Assembly: GCA_017408405.1 (NCBI GenBank)
Contig: JAFQUP010000075.1
Location: 19,316 to 83,315 of the forward strand
Reading direction: 5' to 3'
DNA: 64,000 bases
From: Thermoguttaceae bacterium
GTDB lineage: Bacteria > Planctomycetota > Planctomycetia > Pirellulales > Thermoguttaceae
The translations under genes and the position numbers were made by a program. Position 1 is the stretch's first letter, and each line of letters starts with the position of its first letter. A model generated the notes under the pieces. That model saw only the letters and a list, made by a program, of their open reading frames with translations, was not told where the DNA came from and ran no database searches. This document shows, in pieces, positions 52,852 to 62,219 of the stretch.

Positions 52852-53151
52852 TTAAAATCCAAGACTCAAATCATCCTGAATTGAATCCAAAATCTTCGTT
52901 TGTTGAACTTTTTCACCTGTTGGGCCATAAAACAGGATTTGATTCTTTTCTGCTTCCCAAATAGCCGTTAATTTGACCATCCTGGGTCCATGGATACAGT
53001 AAAAAATACCGCACGGCCGTCCACTTCGCCGAAGCAGGCGTTTCGTCATGCGAAACGCGTCCTTTTTTAAATGATTGTGGAGACAAATTGTCTCGTTCAC
53101 ATAGTCACATAGTTCAGAATAACTCCTGATTCTGAGCTGACAGCAGACCAT
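52852..53151 (-). CDS. small conserved protein upstream of csrA
   Basis: 99 residues. Soluble, with mixed helix and strand, containing SYSELCDYVNETICLH, RLLRRSGRPCGIFYCIHGPR and VKLTAIWEAEKNQILFY. Several Cys and His are present but not in a known zinc pattern. I recall very similar small proteins in front of csrA in other planctomycetes. GAGAGG lies eight bases before the ATG. The close pairing (27 bases) suggests it works with CsrA, perhaps as an antagonist as FliW does in other phyla; that is a guess from position only. Confidence 0.8.
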   Translation of the reverse strand: MVCCQLRIRSYSELCDYVNETICLHNHLKKDAFRMTKRLLRRSGRPCGIFYCIHGPRMVKLTAIWEAEKNQILFYGPTGEKVQQTKILDSIQDDLSLGF

Positions 53152-53843
53152 TTACGATCCTCTCTTCCGTGTTGATCTGCGGACCAAAATCCGTATCTGG
53201 AATAAACTTTGGAGAAAAGAAGAGCCAGCGCGCCCCTCTCTCTGAAAATTTTTATCGTTCGCGTTTTCAAAGTCCATAAACCCCGAAAATCCTGCGATTA
53301 CGCAAAAATTCTTTTCTCACAAATTCTTTATCGTGGAAATTTGACCCGACGTTTGGTAAATTTTTTATCCTTACTATTGTTTCTGTTGCGAAAGATAGTC
53401 AAAATAGATAAAACATAATCCTTTGCGAATATAGGCAATATCGGAAAGATATAAGGTCAAATTAAGAAAATCCTTTACGTTTAGGAAAGTTTTGACAGTT
53501 TTCAAATCGCGTGTTGCGGATAAAACACATGATACGGCTACTTCAAATTTATCGATTCTTCAAAAAAAATCATATTTAACTCTTCAGATGTTTTTTCAAT
53601 CCGCCAGACAAATTCCACGCAGGATTTCGATTATTCCTAAAATTAAAAGTAAAAAGAACGTGCAAAAGAAATAAAATGGAAGCTTTATCCAAAGTATTCA
53701 TGCTTAATTTTACCTTTTTTAATTTTTTTATTCTTTTCTTCAAGACAAAAACCGAAAGAAAAAGATATTTTGAATAAACTATTGAAAAGATTTTTATGGC
53801 GGGCTGCTTATTCCAAATTCCACCGTTAGGGGAGACATAACTT
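53152..53843. other. 692-base intergenic region
   Basis: AT-rich sequence between divergent genes. I see no gene, no tRNA and no convincing promoter; short frames at 53209 and 53492 lack start signals. Confidence 0.4.
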
Positions 53844-54938
53844 ATGCGATATGATCCAATTCACGATACCTGGATAGCGATTTCTGAAAAAAGAAAGGCC
53901 CGCCCAACGGATTTTTCAGCAGCAAGCCCCAAGAAAAAAAAACAACCGCATTCTTCCACCTGTCCTTTTTGTGAGGGGAATGAATTCTCAACTCCATTTG
54001 AATTGGATGCGGTTCCTCAAAAACCCTCTCCTGAAAACTTCCATTCATCATCACTTCAAAAATCCCCAAACGTACGCGAGAAAGAAGAAACTCTCGACAA
54101 TTATCGCCGCCCCAATGGGCCAGGCTGGGTAGTTCGAGCGGTTCCCAACCGTTACCCATTCCTTGAATCGGGCCAGGAAAAGACCCTTCAAAAATTTGGA
54201 CCATATTTTTCAGCCGTCAATGCCGGAAGGCAGGAAGTACTAATCGATATTCCTTTTCATGAAACAAATTTTAGTGAAATGGACGAGGGGCAATTTCAAT
54301 ATCTGGTTCACTTCTTTCACCGCCGTCTTCATCAGGCACGCAAAGAAGGAAAATGGCGTTACGTCCAGCTTTTCAAGAATCAGGGTTCCCAGGCGGGAGC
54401 GTCTCTCTCTCATCTCCATTCTCAGCTGGCCGCGCTTCCGTTCGTTCCTCCGGCCTTGGCAAAAGAACAGCGGTTTTTGAGCGATTATCACCAAAAAAAC
54501 GGCAAGTGTTTTCACTGTGAAGTCCTTGAGTATGAACGGAATGAACGTTGGCGGGCAATCAGAGAAACAGAACATTTTCTTGTTTTCTGCCCATTCGCTT
54601 CCCGATATGCCGGCGAAATTCAGATCATGCCGAAACGACACGTTCCGTGTTTTGTTCAGAGTCATCGTGAAGAGATTGACGATCTGGCACTCACTCTGCG
54701 TAAAACGATCATTGCCTTGGAAAAAGTTTTGCCGGAAAGTGATTTTAACCTGGTCCTGAAAACCTCGCCATGGGATATTGAAAAAGGTGAAGTTAAAGCG
54801 GATCCTTACTTTCATTGGAGAATGGAAATCTGCCCTCGCATCACCAAGCAGGCCGGTTTTGAGATCGGAACAGGCTGTTTCGTGAATCCAATCGCCCCTG
54901 AAACCATGGCAGCGAGCATGGCCCAAATATGGGAATGA
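53844..54938 (+). CDS. galT: galactose-1-phosphate uridylyltransferase family protein
   Basis: 364 residues of the GalT/HIT superfamily. CPFCEGNE near residue 40 is the first zinc-site half, NRYPF near 103 is conserved, and SLSHLHSQ near 192 is the active-site loop with the nucleophilic His (HPHGQ in E. coli, HLHSQ here as in archaeal and some bacterial forms). KCFHC near 221 and HWRMEICPR near 330 are also present. The enzyme transfers UMP or another nucleotide between sugar phosphates in the Leloir pathway; the HLHSQ branch includes enzymes of uncertain sugar preference. GGGGAGA precedes the ATG. It is not clustered with galE or galK. Confidence 0.86.
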   Translation: MRYDPIHDTWIAISEKRKARPTDFSAASPKKKKQPHSSTCPFCEGNEFSTPFELDAVPQKPSPENFHSSSLQKSPNVREKEETLDNYRRPNGPGWVVRAVPNRYPFLESGQEKTLQKFGPYFSAVNAGRQEVLIDIPFHETNFSEMDEGQFQYLVHFFHRRLHQARKEGKWRYVQLFKNQGSQAGASLSHLHSQLAALPFVPPALAKEQRFLSDYHQKNGKCFHCEVLEYERNERWRAIRETEHFLVFCPFASRYAGEIQIMPKRHVPCFVQSHREEIDDLALTLRKTIIALEKVLPESDFNLVLKTSPWDIEKGEVKADPYFHWRMEICPRITKQAGFEIGTGCFVNPIAPETMAASMAQIWE

Positions 54939-55099
54939 ACCAGTGGAGCCTCCTGAAAGTAAACAGAATTTTCCCCTGAATCCCCTTTCAAAAACCGCTT
55001 TTCATGGAGAAAAATGAGGTTTTGAATGTCGACACGGTACTGGAGTTCTGCGGATTCGGAAATTTGTGAGACTTTCGGAAATACGGTTAAAAATCAAAA

Positions 55100-56428
55100 C
55101 TATCCGTTTTCCTGGAAATGGAGTTTCTGAAAAGTTCCCTGAAACAAAGGATAAACTTCACGTATCAAAAAAAACGATCCGGTTACGAGAATCATAGCGT
55201 TTTTTTCTTCAGAAAAAGTCTTCCCTAAAAAGCGTTTTCCAGCATAAAGGACCGCTTCACGCGGATCGTCAATTCGACAGACGGAAATTCCTGAATGTTC
55301 AGAATTATTTTTTTCCAAAAGCCAGGTTTCCATTTCTGATGGACTTGCCGCACGTTCTTGAGGAAACCTGGTTAAAATAAGAATTTTCGGCTTAAGAAGG
55401 AGTAGTTCCTGAAGCATTTTTTTCCAGTCTTTATCCTTTGCCGCCGCAAAAACAAATACTTTAGAATTCTCGGAATATCTTTCACGTACCCATTCTGAGA
55501 TTTTGGCAATTGCTTCCGGATTATGCGCAGCATCAAGGAGCGTCAATGGATTTTCACTTACGGTTTCCAGCCTCCCGGGAAGTACCGCTTTTTTCAGACC
55601 ATCCCAGAGCATTTGAAGTGAAATCGTGTCTGAAAAAAGTCTTGCCGCCTGGCAGACGACAGCAGCATTCGCCTGCTGATGCGAACCAGCCATCCCAAGG
55701 GCAACGCCTGGAAAAGTTCTGCTCGGAAAATCAATTCCTGCCCATGCCGTCGGTGCCAAATGTTCTTTCGCGATTTTTGAAATTACCGGAAAAACCCGTT
55801 CATGAACCTCAGGCGGCATTTCGCCAACGATAACTCGAACACCATCCTTAATGATTCCTGCTTTTTCAAACGCAATTTCTTCAAGAGTTTCTCCAAGCTG
55901 CTCCGTGTGGTCCAAGGCAATATTCGTGATGACAGTCAAGATTGGGCGGCAAATATTCGTCGCGTCATGCGCGCCGCCTATTCCCGTTTCGAGAACGGCC
56001 GCGTCAATCTTTTCTTCTGAAAAATACTCAAAAGCGGCAATTGTCAAAAGTTCAAAAAAAGAAAACTGTCGCCCTTCTGATTCAAGCTCCTGAACTACTG
56101 AACGCATTTTCTGTTCCAAAATTTCGCTCAATCTGTTTTCAGGAATGAATTCGCCATTAATTCGAATTCGTTCCTCAAGCGAAATGATGTGCGGCGAAGA
56201 ATAAACTCCGACTCTCATTCCGGCTTCCTGGAGTACGGAACTGAACATTTCCGCGGTACTCCCCTTGCCTTTCGTGCCCGCGATATGAATGACCGGAAAA
56301 TTATGGCAAGGAAAGCCAAGCCTGGCGTGAAGTTCCTTAATGTCCGTCAGATCCAGCTCATGAAGAGACCACGAAGACTGAAGTTCACGATTTTGATGTT
56401 CATCCAAAAGCGGATATTTTTTCATCAT
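55100..56428 (-). CDS. folC: folylpolyglutamate synthase / dihydrofolate synthase
   Basis: 442 residues of the Mur ligase superfamily. The ATP loop GTKGKGSTAEM is near residue 51, with the folate-binding EERIRINGEF near 87, LETGIGGAHDATN near 147, and LDAAHNPEA near 295. It adds glutamate residues to folates (and glutamate to dihydropteroate). Its start overlaps the stop of the upstream condensation-domain-like gene (ATGATG at 56423-56428), so it is translationally coupled to a pathway of unknown purpose. Confidence 0.94.
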   Translation of the reverse strand: MMKKYPLLDEHQNRELQSSWSLHELDLTDIKELHARLGFPCHNFPVIHIAGTKGKGSTAEMFSSVLQEAGMRVGVYSSPHIISLEERIRINGEFIPENRLSEILEQKMRSVVQELESEGRQFSFFELLTIAAFEYFSEEKIDAAVLETGIGGAHDATNICRPILTVITNIALDHTEQLGETLEEIAFEKAGIIKDGVRVIVGEMPPEVHERVFPVISKIAKEHLAPTAWAGIDFPSRTFPGVALGMAGSHQQANAAVVCQAARLFSDTISLQMLWDGLKKAVLPGRLETVSENPLTLLDAAHNPEAIAKISEWVRERYSENSKVFVFAAAKDKDWKKMLQELLLLKPKILILTRFPQERAASPSEMETWLLEKNNSEHSGISVCRIDDPREAVLYAGKRFLGKTFSEEKNAMILVTGSFFLIREVYPLFQGTFQKLHFQENG

Positions 56429-57822
56429 TTTCTTTCCCCTGAAAAAGAATCCTGGTAACTCTTCAGTTCCTCAATCATCAACCGTAAAAAAAGATGAACG
56501 GTATCATCTGAAATCCTTCCAGGATCATGATTTATCCCCAAATGAAGTCTTCCCGCATATGTTCCGGCCGCGATCGTTAATGCCGCGTTCGTCGTACGGG
56601 GCGAAGCCTGCTCTACCCTTTCCAAAATCATTGAACCAATCTTCAATTTCCCTTCTGAAGTCCGCGGAAGTTCTGAAGATCGAAAAAGAATTCCTAAATT
56701 GGAAAAGACAAAAGAAGCGCGAAGCATTTCTTTTCGGCAAAATCGTTTCATTCCCCAACGATGATCTCCGCGCAGCCGCAAAGCGCAAAGCCATTTTAAC
56801 TCTAAAAGAAGCAGCTCCGCTTTCCGTTTCATCGAATTATTTCTCATCCCCTGATGGATTCTTTGAAGAAATAGCCGTCGTTCAGGCAATTTCTTAAGCT
56901 TCTCCATGAGGAAAACAACACTCACGAGATTTCTCAAAGGAATTTTCTGAAATTTTCCTTTTCTTAAACTTACCGGCACCGCAACCAAAACCGGTCTTTG
57001 AGGAAGCCTGCCAAAACTTTTTTTCCATACTCTAGCGCAAGCCAAAAATGCCGCTGCCAAAAGTAAATCATTCAATGAGACGCCTTCCCTATGCGCAATA
57101 TCCAGAAATCTCCGCGTTTCCTCGTGACTGAACGTTTGAAAAAGAACTGGCATCGTCGCTGAAAAAACATCTTTTTTTTCTTGCTCCTTCGGCAAAATAA
57201 GCGATGGAATTACCTTTTTTCCAATGGTTGATTCTGGCCGTTCGCAAAACTCCAGCGAACGTTTCTTGAAGATATTCAGTTGTCCAACCAAGTATGAAAA
57301 AACCTGCTGAAACGCGTTTTTTTTCAATTCAGCATCCATTCTTGGCTGGCACTCCAGCCGAAATTCGGATTCCTGGGGACACTCTAAAGACTTTTCTCCA
57401 ACCTCAGAATAAAGCTCAAAAATCCTGTTCAGAAACAGAAAGGAACCTAACGCGTCTGTCGTAAGATGATGGAACTGAAACCAAATCTGCGTTTTTTCTT
57501 CTTCAGGCTGTTCATAAATCCAAAAACGAATCCCTGGCTCCTCTAGAATTGAAATAAACGAATCTGGAAGATTTTCTGAAGTCGGTTTCCCCAAAAAATG
57601 ATGGATCTGAATCGGAAACTCCTCTTTTGACCAATCCAGTGTGCCATTTTTCTCTAAAACCGCAATTCTTCCCGCAACACAGAAAATTTTTGCGGTTTCC
57701 CGAATCGCATTTTCCAAGCGAGAAAAATCCAAATGACCGGAAAAGTGAAGAATCGTGAGCGCATCAGCCGGTGAAGCGGCCCTCTGCGAGTCAAAAAACA
57801 GTAGGTCCTCAAAGGGAGTCAT
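56425..57822 (-). CDS. condensation-domain / acyltransferase-like protein
   Basis: 465 residues resembling the chloramphenicol-acetyltransferase-like fold of NRPS condensation, PapA and WS/DGAT enzymes. The catalytic motif HHxxxDG appears as FHHLTTDALGS near residue 142, with His-His and Asp kept and Ala in place of Gly. A later SVSLRKG block (PVLVAVPVSLRKGKF) matches the second conserved site. Such enzymes join acyl groups to amines or alcohols. With no NRPS modules here, it probably acts alone in acylating a lipid or small molecule. The start overlaps the MMPL gene stop and its stop overlaps folC (both ATGA), which ties the three together. Confidence 0.75.
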   Translation of the reverse strand: MTPFEDLLFFDSQRAASPADALTILHFSGHLDFSRLENAIRETAKIFCVAGRIAVLEKNGTLDWSKEEFPIQIHHFLGKPTSENLPDSFISILEEPGIRFWIYEQPEEEKTQIWFQFHHLTTDALGSFLFLNRIFELYSEVGEKSLECPQESEFRLECQPRMDAELKKNAFQQVFSYLVGQLNIFKKRSLEFCERPESTIGKKVIPSLILPKEQEKKDVFSATMPVLFQTFSHEETRRFLDIAHREGVSLNDLLLAAAFLACARVWKKSFGRLPQRPVLVAVPVSLRKGKFQKIPLRNLVSVVFLMEKLKKLPERRLFLQRIHQGMRNNSMKRKAELLLLELKWLCALRLRGDHRWGMKRFCRKEMLRASFVFSNLGILFRSSELPRTSEGKLKIGSMILERVEQASPRTTNAALTIAAGTYAGRLHLGINHDPGRISDDTVHLFLRLMIEELKSYQDSFSGERK

Positions 57823-60800
57823 GCCGCTTTTCCCGAGTTTAGATCATCGCGATTCCACGCGTAACATGTCGCTCCGCCAGGAACGGAATGCGCGCATTCG
57901 CACGTCGTTAAATGGGCCATACCGTAAATTCGCGGAGAAGTTGAAACTAATCCCACACCTGAATCAACGACTCGAATCTCCATCCGCTCTTTCAGTTTCC
58001 TTTCAGGTGTCTCTTCCGCTACGGGCAGCCCTGAATGGGGCACGTTTACTGAGGAACATCGCGCCGAAAAAAACGAAACATTTTTTTCATCTGAAGACCA
58101 ACTCTCCGCTTCTGAGTACTCAGGCGAACACGGATTCGCGTTCTCCGTGGCAGAAATTGGCCGGTGCGTAAAAAACAGATTCAGAATCGCGGGCAAAAGG
58201 AGCAGGGAAGACAGCCAGCAACAAGTCGTTCCAATGACCAGGACCAATCCAAGACTCTGAAGACCTCGGTGCTGCGCAAGCATGAGCGTTCCGAAACTTA
58301 AAATCGTCGTCAATGAAGTAAGAATAATACTCACAGATGTTGAGGATGAGATTCGATAAATCCCTCCTCGATAAAATTTTCGATAATCATGAATAATGTG
58401 CACGCCATCGTCAATCCCAATTCCAAGGATTAAAGGAAGAACGATCAGGTTTGCTGCATTAAGCGGAATGTCAAAAAATCCCATAATTCCGAAAGTACAG
58501 AGCAATCCCATGAAAATTGGGAAAAGAGTACACATCGTGTCCACTATGCTGCGTAAATCCAAAAAGACAAGCAGAAAAACGATTATTAAAGCGTAAATCG
58601 CCGCATCTTGGTATCCCTTTTTCATCTGGAGTGAACATTCGTACGTTTGAAGCGGATTTCCTGTCGCTTTCGGGTCCACACTGCGAACTTCCTTAACGAA
58701 GGTCTCAAGATTTTCCATATCCCAAAGATCTCCTTTTCCATAAATTTTCAGGAGATAGGTTCCGTCTTCCGACACCATCCGTTCAACATAGGGTTTTGGC
58801 AAATCATTTATCGTCGGAGGCTCAGGTGATGAAATTTTTTCCAACGCGTTAAGTTTGGCAAGCAGATCTTCCGCTAAAGATCGCTGATACTGCGTCATCC
58901 GCTCAAAGTAGACCGTCAGTTTCATCTCGCACAGCTGCTCTTGAAGATTCTGGATTCTCTCCATATACGAAGTAAATTCTTCTTTCCCCTTCAGGCACTG
59001 CCGGGCGGTTTCAAGACACTGATAGAGTTTGCGCGCATCTTCTTTCGTAAGGTACAGACTCTGGGCCACATCTGACGGTGTTCTCAAAAGCACGTCATGA
59101 ATCTGCCGTACCAAAGGATTTTCACCAGGAATGAGCGTCACAAGCTGCTCAACTCTCTCCACACTCGAAAGTTTCTCGAATTCTTCAATACGCTCACGAA
59201 GAACCTGCTCATTATCCGACATGGAAATCGCGTACCAGACACTCTGTTTGCTTTCTTCAATCAGGCGGTGTTCGAGTTCAACGCTTTCGAGACCTTCAGG
59301 CTGAAGATTCAGCAAATTGTAATCGTAATAAAGTTTCGGAACGCCGTACACAGCGCCGCCAAGACACACGACACAAAAAATGAACGTAACTTTGGGAGGC
59401 ACATGGAAGAAAATCGGATCCCGCGGCTTCGGAATTTTGTTTGCCGCTCGATTTTTGTCCATGAACATGATCAAAATCGGCAGGAACGTCAATGCAGAAA
59501 AACAGCAGCAGAGAACTCCACCGCCCGCAATAATTCCAAGTTCCGCGATTCCGGTGAATTCAGTGGCTCCAGCAGTAAAAAAAGCGGCAGCTGTCGTTAA
59601 AGCTCCTGTCAAAATTCCAGGACCTATCTCATGGATACTCCGAACGAGCGCGGAATAGGTATCATCGCCCTGACTTCTGCACTGGAGATAACGCAAAGTA
59701 TAGTGGATGCTGAAGTCAATCCCCAATCCAACCAGAATCACGGCAAATGAAATGCTCAGGATATTCAGATGCCCAACAAAAAGCATGATGAATCCCATAC
59801 TCCAGCCAATTCCAATGAACAGTGCTATCATCGCCAAAATGGGATGACGAAGCTGGCGGAAAAAGAAAACATAAAGAAAAGCGATACCTAAAATAGAGAG
59901 CCAGGTCGCCAGCCCCATCGCGTTCTGACTGGAACGCATTTCATCATTTTCCATCACTGGAAGCCCTGTCAGCTTAAGCGATGTTCCCGGATTACTTTCC
60001 TGAACTTTTTTCAGAATCCCTCGTAAAGTATCAATTCCGACTGTTCCACGGGCAAAATCCTCATTTTCCTCCTCAATCATTTTCACCATCATGACCGCCG
60101 TTTTGTTCGGAGTCAGCCACGTATAGTGAATATGGGAATCATGCCCGGAAGGCAGAATAGGCTCATTGGATGACGGAATGTTTACTGCCGTTTGTTCCGA
60201 ATCGCTCAAAAACGTTCCCAACGTCATTTCTTCCGGCGAAACTCCAGAATCGCCCCTGTTCACGGCAGAAACCTGATTCATGACCGCGGAATGTTCAAAA
60301 CTTCCGTTACGATCCACGGCGTTTTCTGAAAAAGAATTTTCCGAAAACTCATTTCCGGAAAAAGCGTTCCCGGAAATCCTATCGCCTGAATTCCCTTGGT
60401 ATGAGGATTTTTTTGCCGTCTGACTATTTTCCGCGATTTCCTCTTTCGGCATCTCCACCTGCGAGCCATAATACGGATTAATAGGAGCCGGTTCAAGCGC
60501 GTTTTCGCTAAATGGTTTCAACGAGTTTTTTACTGAAACTGAAGTTTCTTCATGAATCAAAGCCCGTTGAAAAGGCGAAGCAGGAACAGAAACCACATTT
60601 ATTCCTGAACCCTCTTCAAAATTCGGGTAATTGGCAACATAGTTTCCCAGTGAACTCCTCTCGAACGAACGAACGGTTCCGGAAAATGAATTTTCTGGAC
60701 GCATGGAAACAGAAGGAACAGTGGAGTAAACCTCCGGTTCCGAGTAAATATCAGTCTCCGCCAATCCTGAATAATTTTTATCTCCTGAATAAGCCGCTGA

Positions 60801-61781
60801 AATAAAATTACCGCTGAAATTCCGCTCCACGGTTTTCAACTGTTCATCCTGCCTCTGAAACAAATCATTTTGAGCCGAAAACGGGGCGACAGACTGAATA
60901 TCCCCAATTTCCCGCTCTGCCCCTGAAGTTTCTTCCTGGACCACGGAGATTCTTTGATTTACGTTTTTGGGGAAAATTGATTGCAGATCCCCGGAAGAAA
61001 TCGTATTCAAACGTGAACGAAAATCATGCATGGAATTCTGCTCCAAGCTGCTTTGCGGCTGAGAGCCCTTGCCGGCGGGAAGACGATTCTGTTCACGTCC
61101 TTTGGAAATATCCATCTCCGGAAATGGTGAAACAAACTGGTATTTTTCGCCAAGCGCATTTTCAAGACTAAGAACCATTCGATCCAGAGCCATACGCAAA
61201 TTCGAAGCCATACGCGGAGGAATCTGATTTTGATCACCACTAAGAGGCATCACTGTCTGCGGAAGAATCCGATCAATTGTCAAGGTATCCCAATTACCAT
61301 GAAAAACGTCCTGATGACTCATCAGGAAAAGATTCAAGTCTTCCAGTTCCTCATCCGAGGCGAAATAAAGTGCTTTGGAAAGAAGCGCGGAATCATCAAA
61401 CTGGTAAAAAAGCGAGTAAAAAAGTTCCGGTTTTTTCTCTATTTCGGCCGCGGTTTCATTAACGGCCTGAATGATTTTCTCCGGTGTCTCTCCATCAACG
61501 ACAATAATCAGGTCATCATCACTCCCGAATTTGGCCACGTAATCAAGCCAGTACTGATTCCATTCACTCTTGGGATTTATTAAATCTATTCTTTTATTCT
61601 TAAATTTGAGAGCCTGCTGGGCGTAAATTCCAGAAAACACAGCGGTCAAAACCATCAAAACCAGTAAAACCGCACGAAATTTCAACACAAATTGAATCAA
61701 TCCGCGAAGCGGTACGGCGAGAAGAGAATGCTCTTCCCGATATTCGTCTGTCCGATTTATTCTGGAATTGGAATCTGCCAC
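57819..61781 (-). CDS. giant MMPL/RND family membrane protein with a long variable insertion
   Basis: 1320 residues from GTG 61781 (AAGGAAAC upstream). Two RND halves with about 12 membrane segments: one at about 33-52, a cluster at 630-780 (ILVGLGIDFSIHYTLRYL), another single pass near 815, and the final cluster at 1090-1240 (LPLILGIGIDDGVHIIHDYR). The GxxxD motifs of proton-driven RND transporters are present in both clusters. Between residues about 215 and 545 lies a low-complexity, Ser/Asn/Glu-rich extracytoplasmic region that includes F-S-(G/E)-N repeats (60325-60385). Relatives (HpnN, MmpL) export lipids such as hopanoids. The C-terminal tail (last 60 residues) is Cys/Gly-rich. First gene of the coupled operon with the condensation-like gene and folC. 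Confidence 0.88.
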   Translation of the reverse strand: MADSNSRINRTDEYREEHSLLAVPLRGLIQFVLKFRAVLLVLMVLTAVFSGIYAQQALKFKNKRIDLINPKSEWNQYWLDYVAKFGSDDDLIIVVDGETPEKIIQAVNETAAEIEKKPELFYSLFYQFDDSALLSKALYFASDEELEDLNLFLMSHQDVFHGNWDTLTIDRILPQTVMPLSGDQNQIPPRMASNLRMALDRMVLSLENALGEKYQFVSPFPEMDISKGREQNRLPAGKGSQPQSSLEQNSMHDFRSRLNTISSGDLQSIFPKNVNQRISVVQEETSGAEREIGDIQSVAPFSAQNDLFQRQDEQLKTVERNFSGNFISAAYSGDKNYSGLAETDIYSEPEVYSTVPSVSMRPENSFSGTVRSFERSSLGNYVANYPNFEEGSGINVVSVPASPFQRALIHEETSVSVKNSLKPFSENALEPAPINPYYGSQVEMPKEEIAENSQTAKKSSYQGNSGDRISGNAFSGNEFSENSFSENAVDRNGSFEHSAVMNQVSAVNRGDSGVSPEEMTLGTFLSDSEQTAVNIPSSNEPILPSGHDSHIHYTWLTPNKTAVMMVKMIEEENEDFARGTVGIDTLRGILKKVQESNPGTSLKLTGLPVMENDEMRSSQNAMGLATWLSILGIAFLYVFFFRQLRHPILAMIALFIGIGWSMGFIMLFVGHLNILSISFAVILVGLGIDFSIHYTLRYLQCRSQGDDTYSALVRSIHEIGPGILTGALTTAAAFFTAGATEFTGIAELGIIAGGGVLCCCFSALTFLPILIMFMDKNRAANKIPKPRDPIFFHVPPKVTFIFCVVCLGGAVYGVPKLYYDYNLLNLQPEGLESVELEHRLIEESKQSVWYAISMSDNEQVLRERIEEFEKLSSVERVEQLVTLIPGENPLVRQIHDVLLRTPSDVAQSLYLTKEDARKLYQCLETARQCLKGKEEFTSYMERIQNLQEQLCEMKLTVYFERMTQYQRSLAEDLLAKLNALEKISSPEPPTINDLPKPYVERMVSEDGTYLLKIYGKGDLWDMENLETFVKEVRSVDPKATGNPLQTYECSLQMKKGYQDAAIYALIIVFLLVFLDLRSIVDTMCTLFPIFMGLLCTFGIMGFFDIPLNAANLIVLPLILGIGIDDGVHIIHDYRKFYRGGIYRISSSTSVSIILTSLTTILSFGTLMLAQHRGLQSLGLVLVIGTTCCWLSSLLLLPAILNLFFTHRPISATENANPCSPEYSEAESWSSDEKNVSFFSARCSSVNVPHSGLPVAEETPERKLKERMEIRVVDSGVGLVSTSPRIYGMAHLTTCECAHSVPGGATCYAWNRDDLNSGKAA
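60325..60385 (-). repeat. short tandem repeat in the MMPL gene
   Basis: Five-codon units coding for variants of N-x-F-S-(G/E) are repeated about four times (GNAFSGNEFSENSFSENA). It lies within the long variable region. Confidence 0.6.
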
Positions 61782-62219
61782 GAAAACGTTTCCTTAAAAC
61801 AAGGTAAATTCAATGACTGGAAAAGGATTACCTCTGACATAATTTCTTTGAGCCAATCGTCTGATTGGCAAAATCAGCAGGATAATCTCCATATTAACCT
61901 TTTTTGAAAATTCAGGCAAGACTGATTTTTAAGAAAATGAAAATTCCCGAAGTTTTACCTTAAAAGCTTAACCTCAAACTCATCTTCAAACGTGCTCGCC
62001 GTTTAACTTCTGGCTTAATTTAATTGCCTTCAGACAAAATCAAAACCGCTATCGGTCCTTTCAGTACTCCCTCCGTAAATTCCGTGAAATCGCTTCACTA
62101 AATTTACGGAATGGCAGGCGAACACTTTACCCAATGCCAATGATTCAAAAACACTGCGAATTTGAAAACTTCCGGATCATTCAGGAAAAATCTTTTCTTT
62201 CGCCATTTTCTTGAGACAA
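61782..62219. other. 438-base intergenic region with a nested hairpin
   Basis: No gene. The only structure seen is at 62072-62110: TCCGTAAAT / ATTTACGGA enclosing GTGAA / TTCAC, a two-step stem. There is no T-run after it on either strand, so it could be a weak terminator or part of an RNA. Confidence 0.4.
62072..62110. other. nested inverted repeat
   Basis: A nine-base-pair outer stem and a five-base-pair inner stem are joined by a three-by-three internal loop (TCC / TAA). It is placed between two genes of the same strand. Confidence 0.5.
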
